Below, piece by piece: positions 48,415-57,400 of a stretch of 64,000 nt of DNA (positions are counted from its first letter, which is position 1; every line of letters begins with the position of its first letter). The DNA is from Bacteroides sp. (GTDB taxonomy: Bacteria; Bacteroidota; Bacteroidia; Bacteroidales; Bacteroidaceae), in contig JAGOOC010000004.1 in NCBI GenBank assembly GCA_017992695.1, positions 58,985 to 122,984 on the forward strand, read 5' to 3'. The notes under the pieces were generated by a model. The model was not told the DNA's origin. It did no database searches and was given only the letters and a program-made list of their open reading frames with translations. Both the position numbers and the translations under genes were made by a program.

Positions 48415-49458
48415 TTATTTTGCAGGAAACCACCCGCGCGTGTTGTTTGCAATTTTAACGAGCATAAGCATTACCGGCACTTCCACCAATACGCCCACCA
48501 CTGTCGCCAGTGCAGCACCCGATTGAAGTCCGAACAGCGAGATAGCTACTGCTACTGATAATTCAAAAAAGTTACTTGCCCCGATCATACCGGCAGGAGC
48601 AGCCACGCTGTGTGGCAGTTTCCACGCTTTCGACCAGCCATAGGCTACAAAGAATATCAATACCGTTTGAATAATCAATGGGATGGCAATAAGCAGAATA
48701 TGAAGGGGATTATTTAGTATTGTTTCTCCTTGAAAAGAGAATAAGATAATGAGCGTCAGGAGCAAACCGCCAATGGTAAAATTGTCGAATTTCTTAACGA
48801 ATACGTTATTGAAGTATGCTATGCCTTGGCGTTTTACAACCCCTATGCGTGTCAAAACACCTGCACCAAGAGGTATTACCACAAACAACACCACCGATAG
48901 CAACAGTGTATTCCAAGGAATTTCGACCCCACCAACGCCGAGTAAAAACGCTACAATTGGAGCGAATGCAACAAGAATTATCAGATCGTTAACCGCCACT
49001 TGTACCAATGTATAAGCAGCATCGCCTTTGGTCAGGTAACTCCATACAAATACCATTGCTGTACACGGTGCAGCACCGAGCAACACTGCTCCTGCCAAAT
49101 ATTCATGTGCCAACTCCGCAGGAATCAGCGTCTTAAATATCACATAGAAGAAGAGCCATGCGATTCCGAACATTGTAAATGGCTTTATCAGCCAGTTGGT
49201 AACACATGTTACTATGATGCCTTTGGGCCTTTTTCCTACGTTCTTTACGCTTTGGAAATCAACTTTAAGCATCATTGGGTAAATCATCAACCAGATAAGT
49301 ATGGCAACAGGTATAGATACCTTAGCATACTCGAATTTGCTCAATGTATCGGGAATGATGGGTAGATATTGACCTATACCAATTCCCACAAAGATACACA
49401 GTGTGACCCAGATCGTGAGGTATCGTTCAAAAAAGCCTATGCCTTGTTTCTTTTCCAT
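48415..49458 (-). CDS. acr3: Acr3-type arsenite efflux transporter
   Basis: 347 aa with ten membrane helices. Acr3 marks are the [15 protein letters not shown] segment with the essential cysteine and the [19 protein letters not shown] end (shortened). It exports arsenite from the cytoplasm using the membrane potential. It follows arsC by 12 bp. Confidence 0.93.
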   Translation of the reverse strand: MEKKQGIGFFERYLTIWVTLCIFVGIGIGQYLPIIPDTLSKFEYAKVSIPVAILIWLMIYPMMLKVDFQSVKNVGKRPKGIIVTCVTNWLIKPFTMFGIAWLFFYVIFKTLIPAELAHEYLAGAVLLGAAPCTAMVFVWSYLTKGDAAYTLVQVAVNDLIILVAFAPIVAFLLGVGGVEIPWNTLLLSVVLFVVIPLGAGVLTRIGVVKRQGIAYFNNVFVKKFDNFTIGGLLLTLIILFSFQGETILNNPLHILLIAIPLIIQTVLIFFVAYGWSKAWKLPHSVAAPAGMIGASNFFELSVAVAISLFGLQSGAALATVVGVLVEVPVMLMLVKIANNTRGWFPAK

Positions 49459-49470
49459 TTCTGTATATAA

Positions 49471-49926
49471 TTAGCAGCTGCCACCACAAGAACATTTGGA
49501 CAACTCTTGTTTCTTCACTTCTTTAATATAAAATTCGTAGAAACGATTCTTTATCTCGTCTCTTACACGCCGAAACTCGTTTTCGATAAATTCAGACGTC
49601 CCTTCTGCATGCGATGGATCGTCAAAACCAATGTGTAGTCGGTTCTTTACTTTACCTGTAAACATTGGGCAAGCCTCGTTTGCTCCGCCGCATACGGTAA
49701 TCACGTAGTCCCACGCGTCGTCAAGATACTGTTCTACTCGATCTGATGTATGGTGCGAAATATCCACTCCCGCCTCTTTCATCACTTCGACTGCTTTAGC
49801 GTTAAGTTTTCCACTTGCATTCGTGCCTGCCGAATACACCGATAAGTTTTCATCAAACGATTGTAAAAAACCATGTGCCATTTGGCTGCGGCAACTATTG
49901 CCTGTACATAAAATTAAAATCTTCAT
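49471..49926 (-). CDS. arsC: Arsenate reductase, thioredoxin-coupled type
   Basis: 151 aa. The low-molecular-weight phosphatase P-loop LCTGNSCR has C7 and R13, and the redox pair C79/C86 lies in VCGGANEACP, as in the S. aureus type. It reduces arsenate to arsenite for export by Acr3. The C-terminus carries an extra tail SKCSCGGSC (C145, C147, C151), beyond the usual end of the family. It is the first gene of the ars operon. Confidence 0.92.
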   Translation of the reverse strand: MKILILCTGNSCRSQMAHGFLQSFDENLSVYSAGTNASGKLNAKAVEVMKEAGVDISHHTSDRVEQYLDDAWDYVITVCGGANEACPMFTGKVKNRLHIGFDDPSHAEGTSEFIENEFRRVRDEIKNRFYEFYIKEVKKQELSKCSCGGSC

Positions 49927-50003
49927 CTTTATCTAATTATTCTATTCGTTTTCAAACGAGTCGTTCGTATGTCGTAGTTTGACGAACAATAAGGGCATAT
50001 TTT

Positions 50004-50202
50004 TTACGATTCACACAATTCACTGTAATTGTCGTTGGTGAACAAATCACCAAATAGTTTTTGAGTCACTGCCCAGCACTCTTTGTTTATGCAGTATTAC
50101 CTCCTACATATCGCCATGATAGCAACACTTCTGACGACTCAGAAGCATCTCTATAATGGCAATACGAACAGGGTGCCCCAATACTTTTTCCTGTCCCATC
50201 AT
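50004..50202 (-). pseudogene. Decayed duplicate of arsR
   Basis: On the minus strand the sequence reads MMGQEKVLGHPVRIAII, EMLLSRQKCCYHGDM and then a stop, and further on NKECWAVTQKLFGDLFTNDN and SELCES, the end of ArsR. Compared with the intact arsR at 48020 about 14 codons after the start and about 40 codons of the recognition-helix/wing region are missing. The flanks including the operator are still nearly identical. The gene is dead as a repressor. Confidence 0.85.
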
Positions 50203-50214
50203 TACATTTGATTA

Positions 50215-50251
50215 GTTCGCAAATATACGAACGACATTTTATGTGTGCAAA
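50215..50251 (-). promoter_or_regulatory. Promoter-operator retained before the arsR relic
   Basis: On the minus strand TTTG (50251-50248), 20 nt, TATATTTG (50227-50220), a perfect Bacteroides promoter. GTTCG and CGAAC (50215-50232) flank the -7 box exactly. It probably drives arsC-acr3 and onwards through the relic, under ArsR control. Confidence 0.75.
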
Positions 50252-50449
50252 TTTTCTAGAGATCATTTGAGAGCTTGGAAAGAAAAATGAGAGTGTGATA
50301 AAACTAAAAGCTCCAATCTTTGATTCATGATTTGCCAAAAATCGATTATATTTATGCAATTTATCAATTTGCACAAAACCTTTAAGCAAATATTTTGTTT
50401 CCACAATGTCTAAATCATGCAATAATTATAATTTAAATATTCAACGATT

Positions 50450-50905
50450 ATGAAAACAACAAAAATTAAAAAAGTATTGATTGCAATGGATTACGATGAA
50501 ACATCGCAAAAAGTGGCAGAACAAGGTTTCTCAATGGCACAAGCGATGAATGCTGAAGTACTATTATTGCATGTTATTTCAGAGCAACCGGCTTATTATA
50601 CCGACTATTCTCACATAAGTGAATTTAAAGTTGATTACATGGGTAATTTAGAAGTTTCAACTCAAAAGTTTCTGGATAAAACGAAGAAACACCTTGGAGA
50701 TGATACCATTCAAACTGTAGTAAAATTTGGAGATATTTCCGATACTATTTTGGATACGGCAAAAAAAATGAATGTAGATATTATTGTTATGGGTTCTCAC
50801 AGTCGTAAATGGTTAGAAAATATCATTATGGGAAGTCAGGCTGCAGATGTTTTAAAGAAAACCACTATACCACTTTACATTATTCCCACTAAAAAACATA
50901 AATAA
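50450..50905 (+). CDS. Universal stress protein, UspA family
   Basis: 151 aa, a single Usp domain: KKVLIAMDYDETSQKVAEQG at the start and the ATP-binding end IVMGSHSRKWLENIIMGSQAADVL (shortened). It follows an A/T-rich leader. Its base composition is lower in GC than most neighbours. The role in stress survival is inferred from the family; no partner lies beside it. Confidence 0.88.
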   Translation: MKTTKIKKVLIAMDYDETSQKVAEQGFSMAQAMNAEVLLLHVISEQPAYYTDYSHISEFKVDYMGNLEVSTQKFLDKTKKHLGDDTIQTVVKFGDISDTILDTAKKMNVDIIVMGSHSRKWLENIIMGSQAADVLKKTTIPLYIIPTKKHK

Positions 50906-50965
50906 TTCTATAGTTGAGTGAATACCTCTATAATACAATGGATTAAGCATTCCTAAGAACCACAA

Positions 50966-51003
50966 AAGCGCTGGAAGTAATCACCTCCAACGCTTTTATT
51001 ATT
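50966..51003. terminator. Terminator between usp and proX
   Basis: AAAGCGCTGGA and TCCAACGCTTT form a stem with one mismatch and a loop of about 10 nt, followed by T residues on plus. Confidence 0.7.
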
Positions 51004-51051
51004 TCTCAACGACTTGTTTTCATCAATCGCGAGCAATAGTCAAGCGAGCAC

Positions 51052-51927
51052 TTATTCGTTTACTGCCTGCGCAGCCACCGGTATCCAGCTTTCAACCAAT
51101 GAAGCGTGTGCCTTCATCCACTCTCTAACGGTTTTGTCTTCAGTAGTCTTCGACCCTTCGAGGGCAGCCATCAGCGAACCAATCTCATCACTACTCAAGC
51201 GTATATTACCAATTAACTCTGCAACAAATGGATCTTTCTCGCTAAATCCATTCCACGCAACAGACTGAATGGATTCGGCTGTTCCGTAGATTCCCTTGGG
51301 GTCTTCGAGCATTTTCAACTTAAAACGTTCAAACATCCAATGCGGTGTCCAACCGGTCACTACCATCCACTTCTCTTCATCAATGGCTCTCTTCAACGAA
51401 GCAGTCATGGCGGGTCCGCTCGATGTCAATAGATTGAAATCTAATCCATAGCCGGGTATCGCTTGATCGGTCACCTTCATGATACCCGATCCGGCATCGA
51501 TACCGATGATGTTAGAATCGAAACGATCTTTATGCACGTTCAACTCTTCAATGGAGTTGATGGTAACGTACTCGGGCACTACCAACCCGATACGGGCATC
51601 ATCGTAAACCGTGCCCAATACTTCAAGTTTATCTCCATACTGATCCATGTAATCTTTGTGCGTAACCGGAATCCACATATCCATAAACACATCAATCTTT
51701 TTAGTTGAGATAGAGGCATAGATGGGTGCCGCATCGGCATTAAGCAGTTCGACATCATACCCCTGATCTGTCAATACGTTTTTGGTCAGGTAGGTGATTG
51801 CAATGCAATCGGCCCAGTTGGTATATCCTATTTTAATCTTCTTTTTCTGTTCTCCGCTTCCGCACGATGCAATTAGCACAAGCAATGCCATCAATTGGGC
51901 AAAGGTTCTTAGTTTAGTTCTATTCAT
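51052..51927 (-). CDS. proX: Glycine betaine/proline ABC substrate-binding lipoprotein
   Basis: 291 aa. A lipoprotein signal ends at IASC (C22). The OpuAC fold is shown by IGYTNWADCIAITYL, FMDMWIPVTHKDY and the tryptophan-rich VTGWTPHWMF that forms the aromatic box for quaternary amines. It catches betaine for ProW/ProV. It is last in the porin-proV-proW-proX operon, 10 bp after proW. Confidence 0.92.
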   Translation of the reverse strand: MNRTKLRTFAQLMALLVLIASCGSGEQKKKIKIGYTNWADCIAITYLTKNVLTDQGYDVELLNADAAPIYASISTKKIDVFMDMWIPVTHKDYMDQYGDKLEVLGTVYDDARIGLVVPEYVTINSIEELNVHKDRFDSNIIGIDAGSGIMKVTDQAIPGYGLDFNLLTSSGPAMTASLKRAIDEEKWMVVTGWTPHWMFERFKLKMLEDPKGIYGTAESIQSVAWNGFSEKDPFVAELIGNIRLSSDEIGSLMAALEGSKTTEDKTVREWMKAHASLVESWIPVAAQAVNE

Positions 51928-51937
51928 TTTTCTTTAT

Positions 51938-52762
51938 TTATTTTTTTAATTTATTTCTCTTTGTCAATCCCTGGGTGATGCGGTCGAGTATAATGGCCAA
52001 TATAACAACGGCTATCCCCCCTTCAAATCCCAAACCAATCTTCATTTGGGTAATTCCTTTCAAGACAATCTCGCCGAGTCCGCCTGCCGAAATCATCGCA
52101 GCAATCACCACCATGGAGAGTGACATCATGATAGTTTGATTGACACCGGTAAGAATGGTTGGCAACGCCAAAGGGAGTTGAACTTTGAAGAGCAGCTGAC
52201 TAGGGGTAGCACCAAACGAACGGGAAGCTTCGATGATCGTCTCGGGCACCTGACTGATTCCCAAGCTAGTGAGTCGAACCACTGGGGGCATAGCAAAGAT
52301 AATCGTTGCAAACGCTCCGGGCACTGTACCCAATCCGAAAAACAGTACAGCCGGGATCAAGTAAACGAAAGCAGGCATGGTTTGCATGAAATCGAGAACG
52401 GGGCGAGCAATTTGGTTACACCTGGCACTGCGTGCCGTCCAAATACCAAGCGGAATGCCAAGAAGCAAGGCAATACCGGTAGACGAGAGTACCAAAGCCA
52501 GTGTCTGCATCGTTTCGAACCAAAAGCCCATGCCGTAAATAAGCAGTAACCCCAGTACGGTAAACAGGGCTGTCCATCTGCCCGCCTTGAACCACGACAG
52601 CAGGGTTATCAGCCCAATGGTCACATAAAATGGAATGCCGTACAGTACATCCTGAAAGCATTCGATAAAACCTCCAACGATATAACTTAACCCATCAAAA
52701 AAGGGCGAAAAGTGTTCGGTTAGCCACGTAATACCTGTCTCTATATATTGTCCTATCATCAT
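51938..52762 (-). CDS. proW: Glycine betaine/proline ABC permease
   Basis: 274 aa with about six membrane helices and the coupling loop EASRSFGATPSQLLFKVQLPLALP, shortened here, typical of BPD-type permeases. It starts with two ATGs, overlapping the proV stop by 4 bp (ATGA), so translation is coupled. Confidence 0.93.
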   Translation of the reverse strand: MMIGQYIETGITWLTEHFSPFFDGLSYIVGGFIECFQDVLYGIPFYVTIGLITLLSWFKAGRWTALFTVLGLLLIYGMGFWFETMQTLALVLSSTGIALLLGIPLGIWTARSARCNQIARPVLDFMQTMPAFVYLIPAVLFFGLGTVPGAFATIIFAMPPVVRLTSLGISQVPETIIEASRSFGATPSQLLFKVQLPLALPTILTGVNQTIMMSLSMVVIAAMISAGGLGEIVLKGITQMKIGLGFEGGIAVVILAIILDRITQGLTKRNKLKK

Positions 52763-53985
52763 AAGTCTATTGCGTTTTGAATAATTTCATTAATTTCAGT
52801 TCTGTCTTTGCCGGTTACCTCAATGATAAGCGACGAGAGCGGAACGGTTCCTTGAAACTGGCGTTCTTCGTTCACTACCCAAATGGGAGAATTGGTCTGG
52901 GTCATCAGTGGCAGAATGTCTTCAATCACCGCATCGGCCAGTACCGAATGCACTTCATGACGCACGGCAGCTTCGATTGACTTGGCCTGCTCTTTTCTGA
53001 GTCGAACCAAGTCGTTCAAGTGCACCTCTCCCAGCAACACATTGGTAGCATCTACTACCGGAAGCACGGTCAAGTTTCTCTTGATCATCTTACGTATAAC
53101 CACCTCGGGACCCTCTTTCCCCAAACGAGCTACTAGCGGTTTATCGATCATAACCGAAGCAGCTGTAATAATTTTGCTACGATCTACACTCTCCACAAAT
53201 CGCTCTACATAAGCGTTGGCAGGCTCGGTCAATATCTCTTCCGAGGTACCTACTTGCACAATTTCACCATCTTTCATAATGGCAATGCGATCGCCCAGTT
53301 TAATGGCTTCATTCAAATCGTGGGTGATGAATACGATTGTTTTTTTCATTTTCTCTTGTAAGGTGAGCAGTTCATCCTGCATTTGCACCCTAATGAGGGG
53401 ATCGAGTGCAGAGAAAGCCTCATCCATAAGCAATACCTCCGGATTATTGGCCAATGCCCTTGCCAACCCGACACGCTGCTGCATCCCTCCCGAGAGTTCG
53501 CTTACCATCTGGTTTTCATACCCATTTAGGCCTACTAACTCCATGCTTTCGAGGGCTTTCTTCTCGCGCTGCTCTTTGGCAACGCCCTGAAGTTCGAGCC
53601 CGAAGGCTATGTTTTGCAATACTGAACGGTGGGGCAGCAAACCAAAGTTTTGAAACACCATGGCCAGCTCTTTTCTGCGTATCTCGCGAAGCTCCTTATC
53701 GGAAGCCATGGCAATGTCTCGCCCATTAATAATGACCTCGCCCTGTGTAGGTTTAATCAGTCGGTTAATGCACCGAAGCAATGTCGACTTACCACTCCCC
53801 GACAATCCCATGATGACAAATATCTCTCCTTCATTGATTGTTAGGTTGGCGTTTTGCACCGCAATGGTGCAGTGAGTCTCTTTCAAAATACTACTTTTGC
53901 TCTTACCCTCTTTAAGCATACGAAGCGCCTTGCGCTTTTCGCTCCCGAAAATAAGGTACAACTCTTTTATTGATATTTTACTCAT
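52759..53985 (-). CDS. proV: Glycine betaine/proline ABC ATPase with CBS pair
   Basis: 408 aa. The ATPase has Walker [10 protein letters not shown], signature SELSGGMQQRVGLARA and Walker B LLMDEAFSALDP; two CBS domains occupy about 275-400, as in ProV/OpuAA, where they sense ionic strength. It powers betaine uptake against osmotic stress. It lies 22 bp after the porin gene. Confidence 0.94.
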   Translation of the reverse strand: MSKISIKELYLIFGSEKRKALRMLKEGKSKSSILKETHCTIAVQNANLTINEGEIFVIMGLSGSGKSTLLRCINRLIKPTQGEVIINGRDIAMASDKELREIRRKELAMVFQNFGLLPHRSVLQNIAFGLELQGVAKEQREKKALESMELVGLNGYENQMVSELSGGMQQRVGLARALANNPEVLLMDEAFSALDPLIRVQMQDELLTLQEKMKKTIVFITHDLNEAIKLGDRIAIMKDGEIVQVGTSEEILTEPANAYVERFVESVDRSKIITAASVMIDKPLVARLGKEGPEVVIRKMIKRNLTVLPVVDATNVLLGEVHLNDLVRLRKEQAKSIEAAVRHEVHSVLADAVIEDILPLMTQTNSPIWVVNEERQFQGTVPLSSLIIEVTGKDRTEINEIIQNAIDL

Positions 53986-54007
53986 ATATAATTGATTTGT
54001 ATACTAG

Positions 54008-55118
54008 TTAAAAATAATAGCCCATGTTTACGTTGAGCCTTACGCCCCATGCATCGGACGTGTTGTGCGAAAAGCTACGCTCCCAGTCTCCTCCGAGCCA
54101 AGCATGGTTCTTGCCCAGTGCACAATCTACATACACATACACCGGTTTCAAGTCGATCAAACAGCCTGTTACATTTTGAATGCTATTCGCATACCCATGC
54201 TGCAGCTTCTCCATCAAGCTAAAGTCGTTGTATACCTGTACCGATCGCCATACTCCTTTATTCAGCTGAAAGGTATAAGCCAGCGCAGCCGAATAGAGAT
54301 TAAAGTGAGAAGCGATGTAATAAGAACTACCATAAGCTGACATCACAACCTCACTCCTATCCTCCCCGACTTTGTTGCGAGGAGAGAGTTTTCGATTGGC
54401 GTATTGCAGTTTAAGGTTCCAGTTGCTATAATCGACCACATAGTGCACTGCCATTGCATAATGGGTGCCCATTTTCTCTGTATCGAGGTTGTACAAACCG
54501 CCCAACAGGACCGAAGCCCCAACTTGTTGCTTCACCGACTGTCCAAAATGGTAAATCAGCTGCAGGTTTCCTTGATTCACCTCTTTGTTTCTTCCTCCTA
54601 CATCATATGCATAACGATCCGGAGAAGATTCTGAATCAGAACCAAATTGAAGTTCATCGGAATTTTTAAAGAATGCAGCTGCAAACTCCCACGCATTTTT
54701 GCGATAACTATATTTAATCCCCATGTCGGAGTCGTCTTCGAGTCCGAGATAGTAGTTGATATTAAAAAAATAGCTATTCGATGTGTAGGGTTGAATGCCG
54801 AACGGCACAACGGTAAGTCCTAACTGTACATGCTGGTATTCGTTGATACGATACCCTAACCACCCATGCTTTAACATGCCTCCTCCCGAGGTGGATGGAT
54901 AAAAACGGTATTCGGCATCCAAGAAAAACTCTTTATATGAGGCTTTCGCATTTAACCGAAAAACATCAAACCCGAAGTCACCTCCTCGTTTTGTATTCCC
55001 CGCTTTCCAATCGGAGTAATTGTAGTTAAAGCGTAGCGCTCCACCCAGCTGATACTGAGGTTTTTTTTGAGCAAACAGGGTGGAAGTAAGTAGTAAAAGT
55101 GAAGCCACAAAAGTTCAT
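54008..55118 (-). CDS. Outer-membrane porin of the betaine operon, start region possibly frameshifted
   Basis: The open frame runs from a GTG at 55108 (366 aa). It gives MASLLLLTSTLFAQ, a signal peptide without the basic N-region. Ten bases upstream an ATG (55118) begins MNF in another frame; with one T fewer in the T4 run at 55109-55112 the protein would start MNFVASLLLLTSTLFAQ. The rest is a clear barrel: LGGALRFNYNY, RLNAKASYKEFFLDAEYRFY, VPFGIQPY and a final VRLNVNMGYYF strand, similar to phosphate-selective OprO/P-like porins. Its place 22 bp before proV suggests a channel for betaine through the outer membrane. Confidence 0.7.
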
Positions 55119-55229
55119 GTAAATCTATCTCTATAACTCATAAAGAATGGTTTTAACACAGCCACAAAAAGGGACTGATAAATTAATAAAAAAAGAAATG
55201 AAGCAGACTGCAAAACGCAAAGGAAGTAC

Positions 55230-55237
55230 TATCTTTG
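55230..55237 (+). promoter_or_regulatory. Orphan -7 box (TATCTTTG) before an orphan terminator
   Basis: An exact TANNTTTG on plus, about 105 bp before the terminator at 55336. No ORF lies between, so the pair might define a small RNA. The -33 region is not a good match. Confidence 0.3.
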
Positions 55238-55335
55238 ATAAAATAAAATCACATCGAATGAGCCGATAAGATACCCATAAATAGAGGGTAAAGACAGACT
55301 GCTTTTAAAGCTCATTTTGGCAAATGTAGTAAAAA

Positions 55336-55381
55336 AAGCTACACTAAACAAATTTGGCGTGGCTTTTTTATCTTTTTAAAG
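55336..55381 (+). repeat. Direct repeat copy 1, includes a terminator hairpin
   Basis: Bases 55346-55381 are identical to 61386-61421, and the preceding AAAGCTACACT matches AAAGCCACACC with two changes. The sequence forms a terminator (AAGCTACAC/GCGTGGCTT, then T6). Unlike copy 2 it has no plus-strand gene in front. Confidence 0.85.
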
Positions 55382-55425
55382 GATAGCACATCGTTCTACT
55401 TATCTTCTATTTTTCTGAAGATCTC

Positions 55426-55456
55426 TCTGTATTATTCAGACAAAAAGCTATATTTG
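55426..55456 (+). promoter_or_regulatory. Promoter of the hydrogenase operon
   Basis: TCTG (55426-55429), 19 nt, TATATTTG (55449-55456), close to the Bacteroides consensus, 25 bp before the hydB start. Confidence 0.65.
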
Positions 55457-55481
55457 CAGAAACCACCAAAATCTAACAAGT

Positions 55482-57389
55482 ATGAAAATCCTATCTATCC
55501 GCGACTTGCAGGCCATCAGGAAAAGAGCAGGACAAGCACTCTCACTGCGAGAAGAAAGCAATGAAAAAGTAGCCGAGCAAAGTAGCGGACTGACAGTCGG
55601 GACAAAGCACCTGCAAATTCTGATTTGCGGAGGCACAGGCTGCCAAGCCTCTTCCAGTTCTGCCATTGCCAAGCATCTGCAAAAAAGACTCGAAGCCGAT
55701 GGAATCTCCGATAAAGTGGAAGTGATTACCGTAGGCTGTTTTGGATTCTGCGAGAAAGGACCAATTGTAAAGATCATCCCCGATAACACGTTCTATATTC
55801 AAGTCACCCCCGAAGATGCAGATGAAATCATTACCGAGCACATCATCGGTGGGAGAAGAATAGAACGGCTGCTCTACGAAGATCCAAGCACGAAAAAGAT
55901 TGTCAGCGACTCCAAGCACATGGACTTCTATCAGAAACAGTTGCGCATTGCCCTTCGTAACTGTGGCTTTATCAATCCTGAGAACATAGAGGAGTATATC
56001 GCCCGCGACGGTTACTTTGCACTGGCCAACTGCCTGTTGCACAAGCAACCGATAGAGGTTATCGACAGCATCAAACGCTCCGGTCTGCGCGGGCGCGGTG
56101 GTGGCGGCTTCCCCACGGGCCTCAAATGGGAGTTGACCCAACGGCAACAGTCCGCTGTGAAATACGTCGTTTGCAATGCCGATGAAGGTGATCCCGGTGC
56201 ATTCATGGACCGCTCTATTCTGGAAGGAGACCCTCATTCCATCGTAGAGGCCATGGCTGTCTGCGGCTACTCCATCGGGGCTTCCAAAGGGTTGGTTTAT
56301 ATCCGTGCCGAATATCCGCTTGCCATCCAACGACTGAAAACCGCCATTGCACAAGCCCGTGAATACGGTCTGCTGGGCCACACGATCTTAGGTATCCCTT
56401 TCGACTTCGACATCGAAATCCGTTACGGAGCAGGAGCTTTTGTTTGCGGAGAAGAAACCGCACTCATCCACTCGATGGAAGGCAAACGGGGCGAACCGAC
56501 GATCAAACCTCCCTACCCTTCCGAATCCGGCTATCTGGGTAAACCAACCAATGTGAACAATGTAGAAACCCTTGCCAATATACCTATTATATTGACCAAA
56601 GGCGCCGAATGGTTCTCTTCCATCGGAACGGAACATTCGAAAGGTACTAAAGTATTCGCACTCGCGGGAAAGATTAATAATGTCGGACTGATTGAAGTCC
56701 CCATGGGAACTACGCTTCGGGAAGTCATCTATGAAATCGGAGGTGGCATTAAACGAGGAAAGAAATTCAAAGCCGTGCAAACCGGGGGACCTTCGGGAGG
56801 TTGCCTCACAGAAAAGCATCTCGATACGCCGATCGACTTCGACACCTTGCAGGCAGTAGGCTCTATGATGGGCTCCGGGGGAATGATTGTGATGGACGAG
56901 GACGACTGCATGGTGTCTGTATCCCGTTTCTATCTCGATTTTACCGTCGAAGAGTCCTGCGGTAAATGTACCCCCTGCCGCATCGGCAATAAACGTCTGC
57001 TGGAGTTACTCAACAAAATCAGAGACGGACGCGGAACGGAAAAGGATCTGGAAACGCTTTCTACACTGGGACGCGTCATTAAAGACACTGCGCTCTGCGG
57101 ATTGGGACAGACCTCGCCCAACCCTATACTTTCTACCTTGGACAACTTTTATGAGGAGTACCTGGAACACGTCAAATACAAGACTTGCCGTGCCAAGCAG
57201 TGCAAGTCATTGCTGACCTACACCATCAATCCCGTGCTATGCATCGGTTGCCACCTTTGCGCCAAGCACTGTCCCGTAGATGCCATTGCCGGTACGGCGC
57301 GCAAACCCCATGTCATCAATCCCGATACTTGCATCAAATGTGGCATGTGCATGGCTCGCTGTAAATTCAACGCTATCCTTGTTTGCTAA
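55482..57389 (+). CDS. hydB: [FeFe]-hydrogenase NADH/flavin subunit (HydB/NuoF-like)
   Basis: 635 aa. An N-terminal thioredoxin-like [2Fe-2S] domain has C49, C54, C86, C90. The NuoF-type FMN/NADH core follows with GRGGGGFPTG (204-213), CNADEGDPGAF and GAGAFVCGEETAL, then the [4Fe-4S] site C493/C496/C499/C539, and a 2[4Fe-4S] ferredoxin domain (C587, C590, C593, C597; C617, C620, C623, C627). This is the layout of the beta subunit of electron-bifurcating hydrogenases, joining NADH and ferredoxin to HydA. It heads hydB-hydA-hydC. Codons are richer in G/C than in the flanking genes. Confidence 0.92.
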   Translation: MKILSIRDLQAIRKRAGQALSLREESNEKVAEQSSGLTVGTKHLQILICGGTGCQASSSSAIAKHLQKRLEADGISDKVEVITVGCFGFCEKGPIVKIIPDNTFYIQVTPEDADEIITEHIIGGRRIERLLYEDPSTKKIVSDSKHMDFYQKQLRIALRNCGFINPENIEEYIARDGYFALANCLLHKQPIEVIDSIKRSGLRGRGGGGFPTGLKWELTQRQQSAVKYVVCNADEGDPGAFMDRSILEGDPHSIVEAMAVCGYSIGASKGLVYIRAEYPLAIQRLKTAIAQAREYGLLGHTILGIPFDFDIEIRYGAGAFVCGEETALIHSMEGKRGEPTIKPPYPSESGYLGKPTNVNNVETLANIPIILTKGAEWFSSIGTEHSKGTKVFALAGKINNVGLIEVPMGTTLREVIYEIGGGIKRGKKFKAVQTGGPSGGCLTEKHLDTPIDFDTLQAVGSMMGSGGMIVMDEDDCMVSVSRFYLDFTVEESCGKCTPCRIGNKRLLELLNKIRDGRGTEKDLETLSTLGRVIKDTALCGLGQTSPNPILSTLDNFYEEYLEHVKYKTCRAKQCKSLLTYTINPVLCIGCHLCAKHCPVDAIAGTARKPHVINPDTCIKCGMCMARCKFNAILVC

Positions 57390-57400
57390 AATAGAACATT

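Noticed and set aside
50087-50422. 111-codon minus frame over the arsR relic
   Set aside because: The frame is not that of the ArsR remains; it starts in the usp leader and has no family features.
55542-56381. 279-codon minus frame inside hydB
   Set aside because: A shadow of GC-rich codons; hydB shows all cofactor motifs in its own frame.
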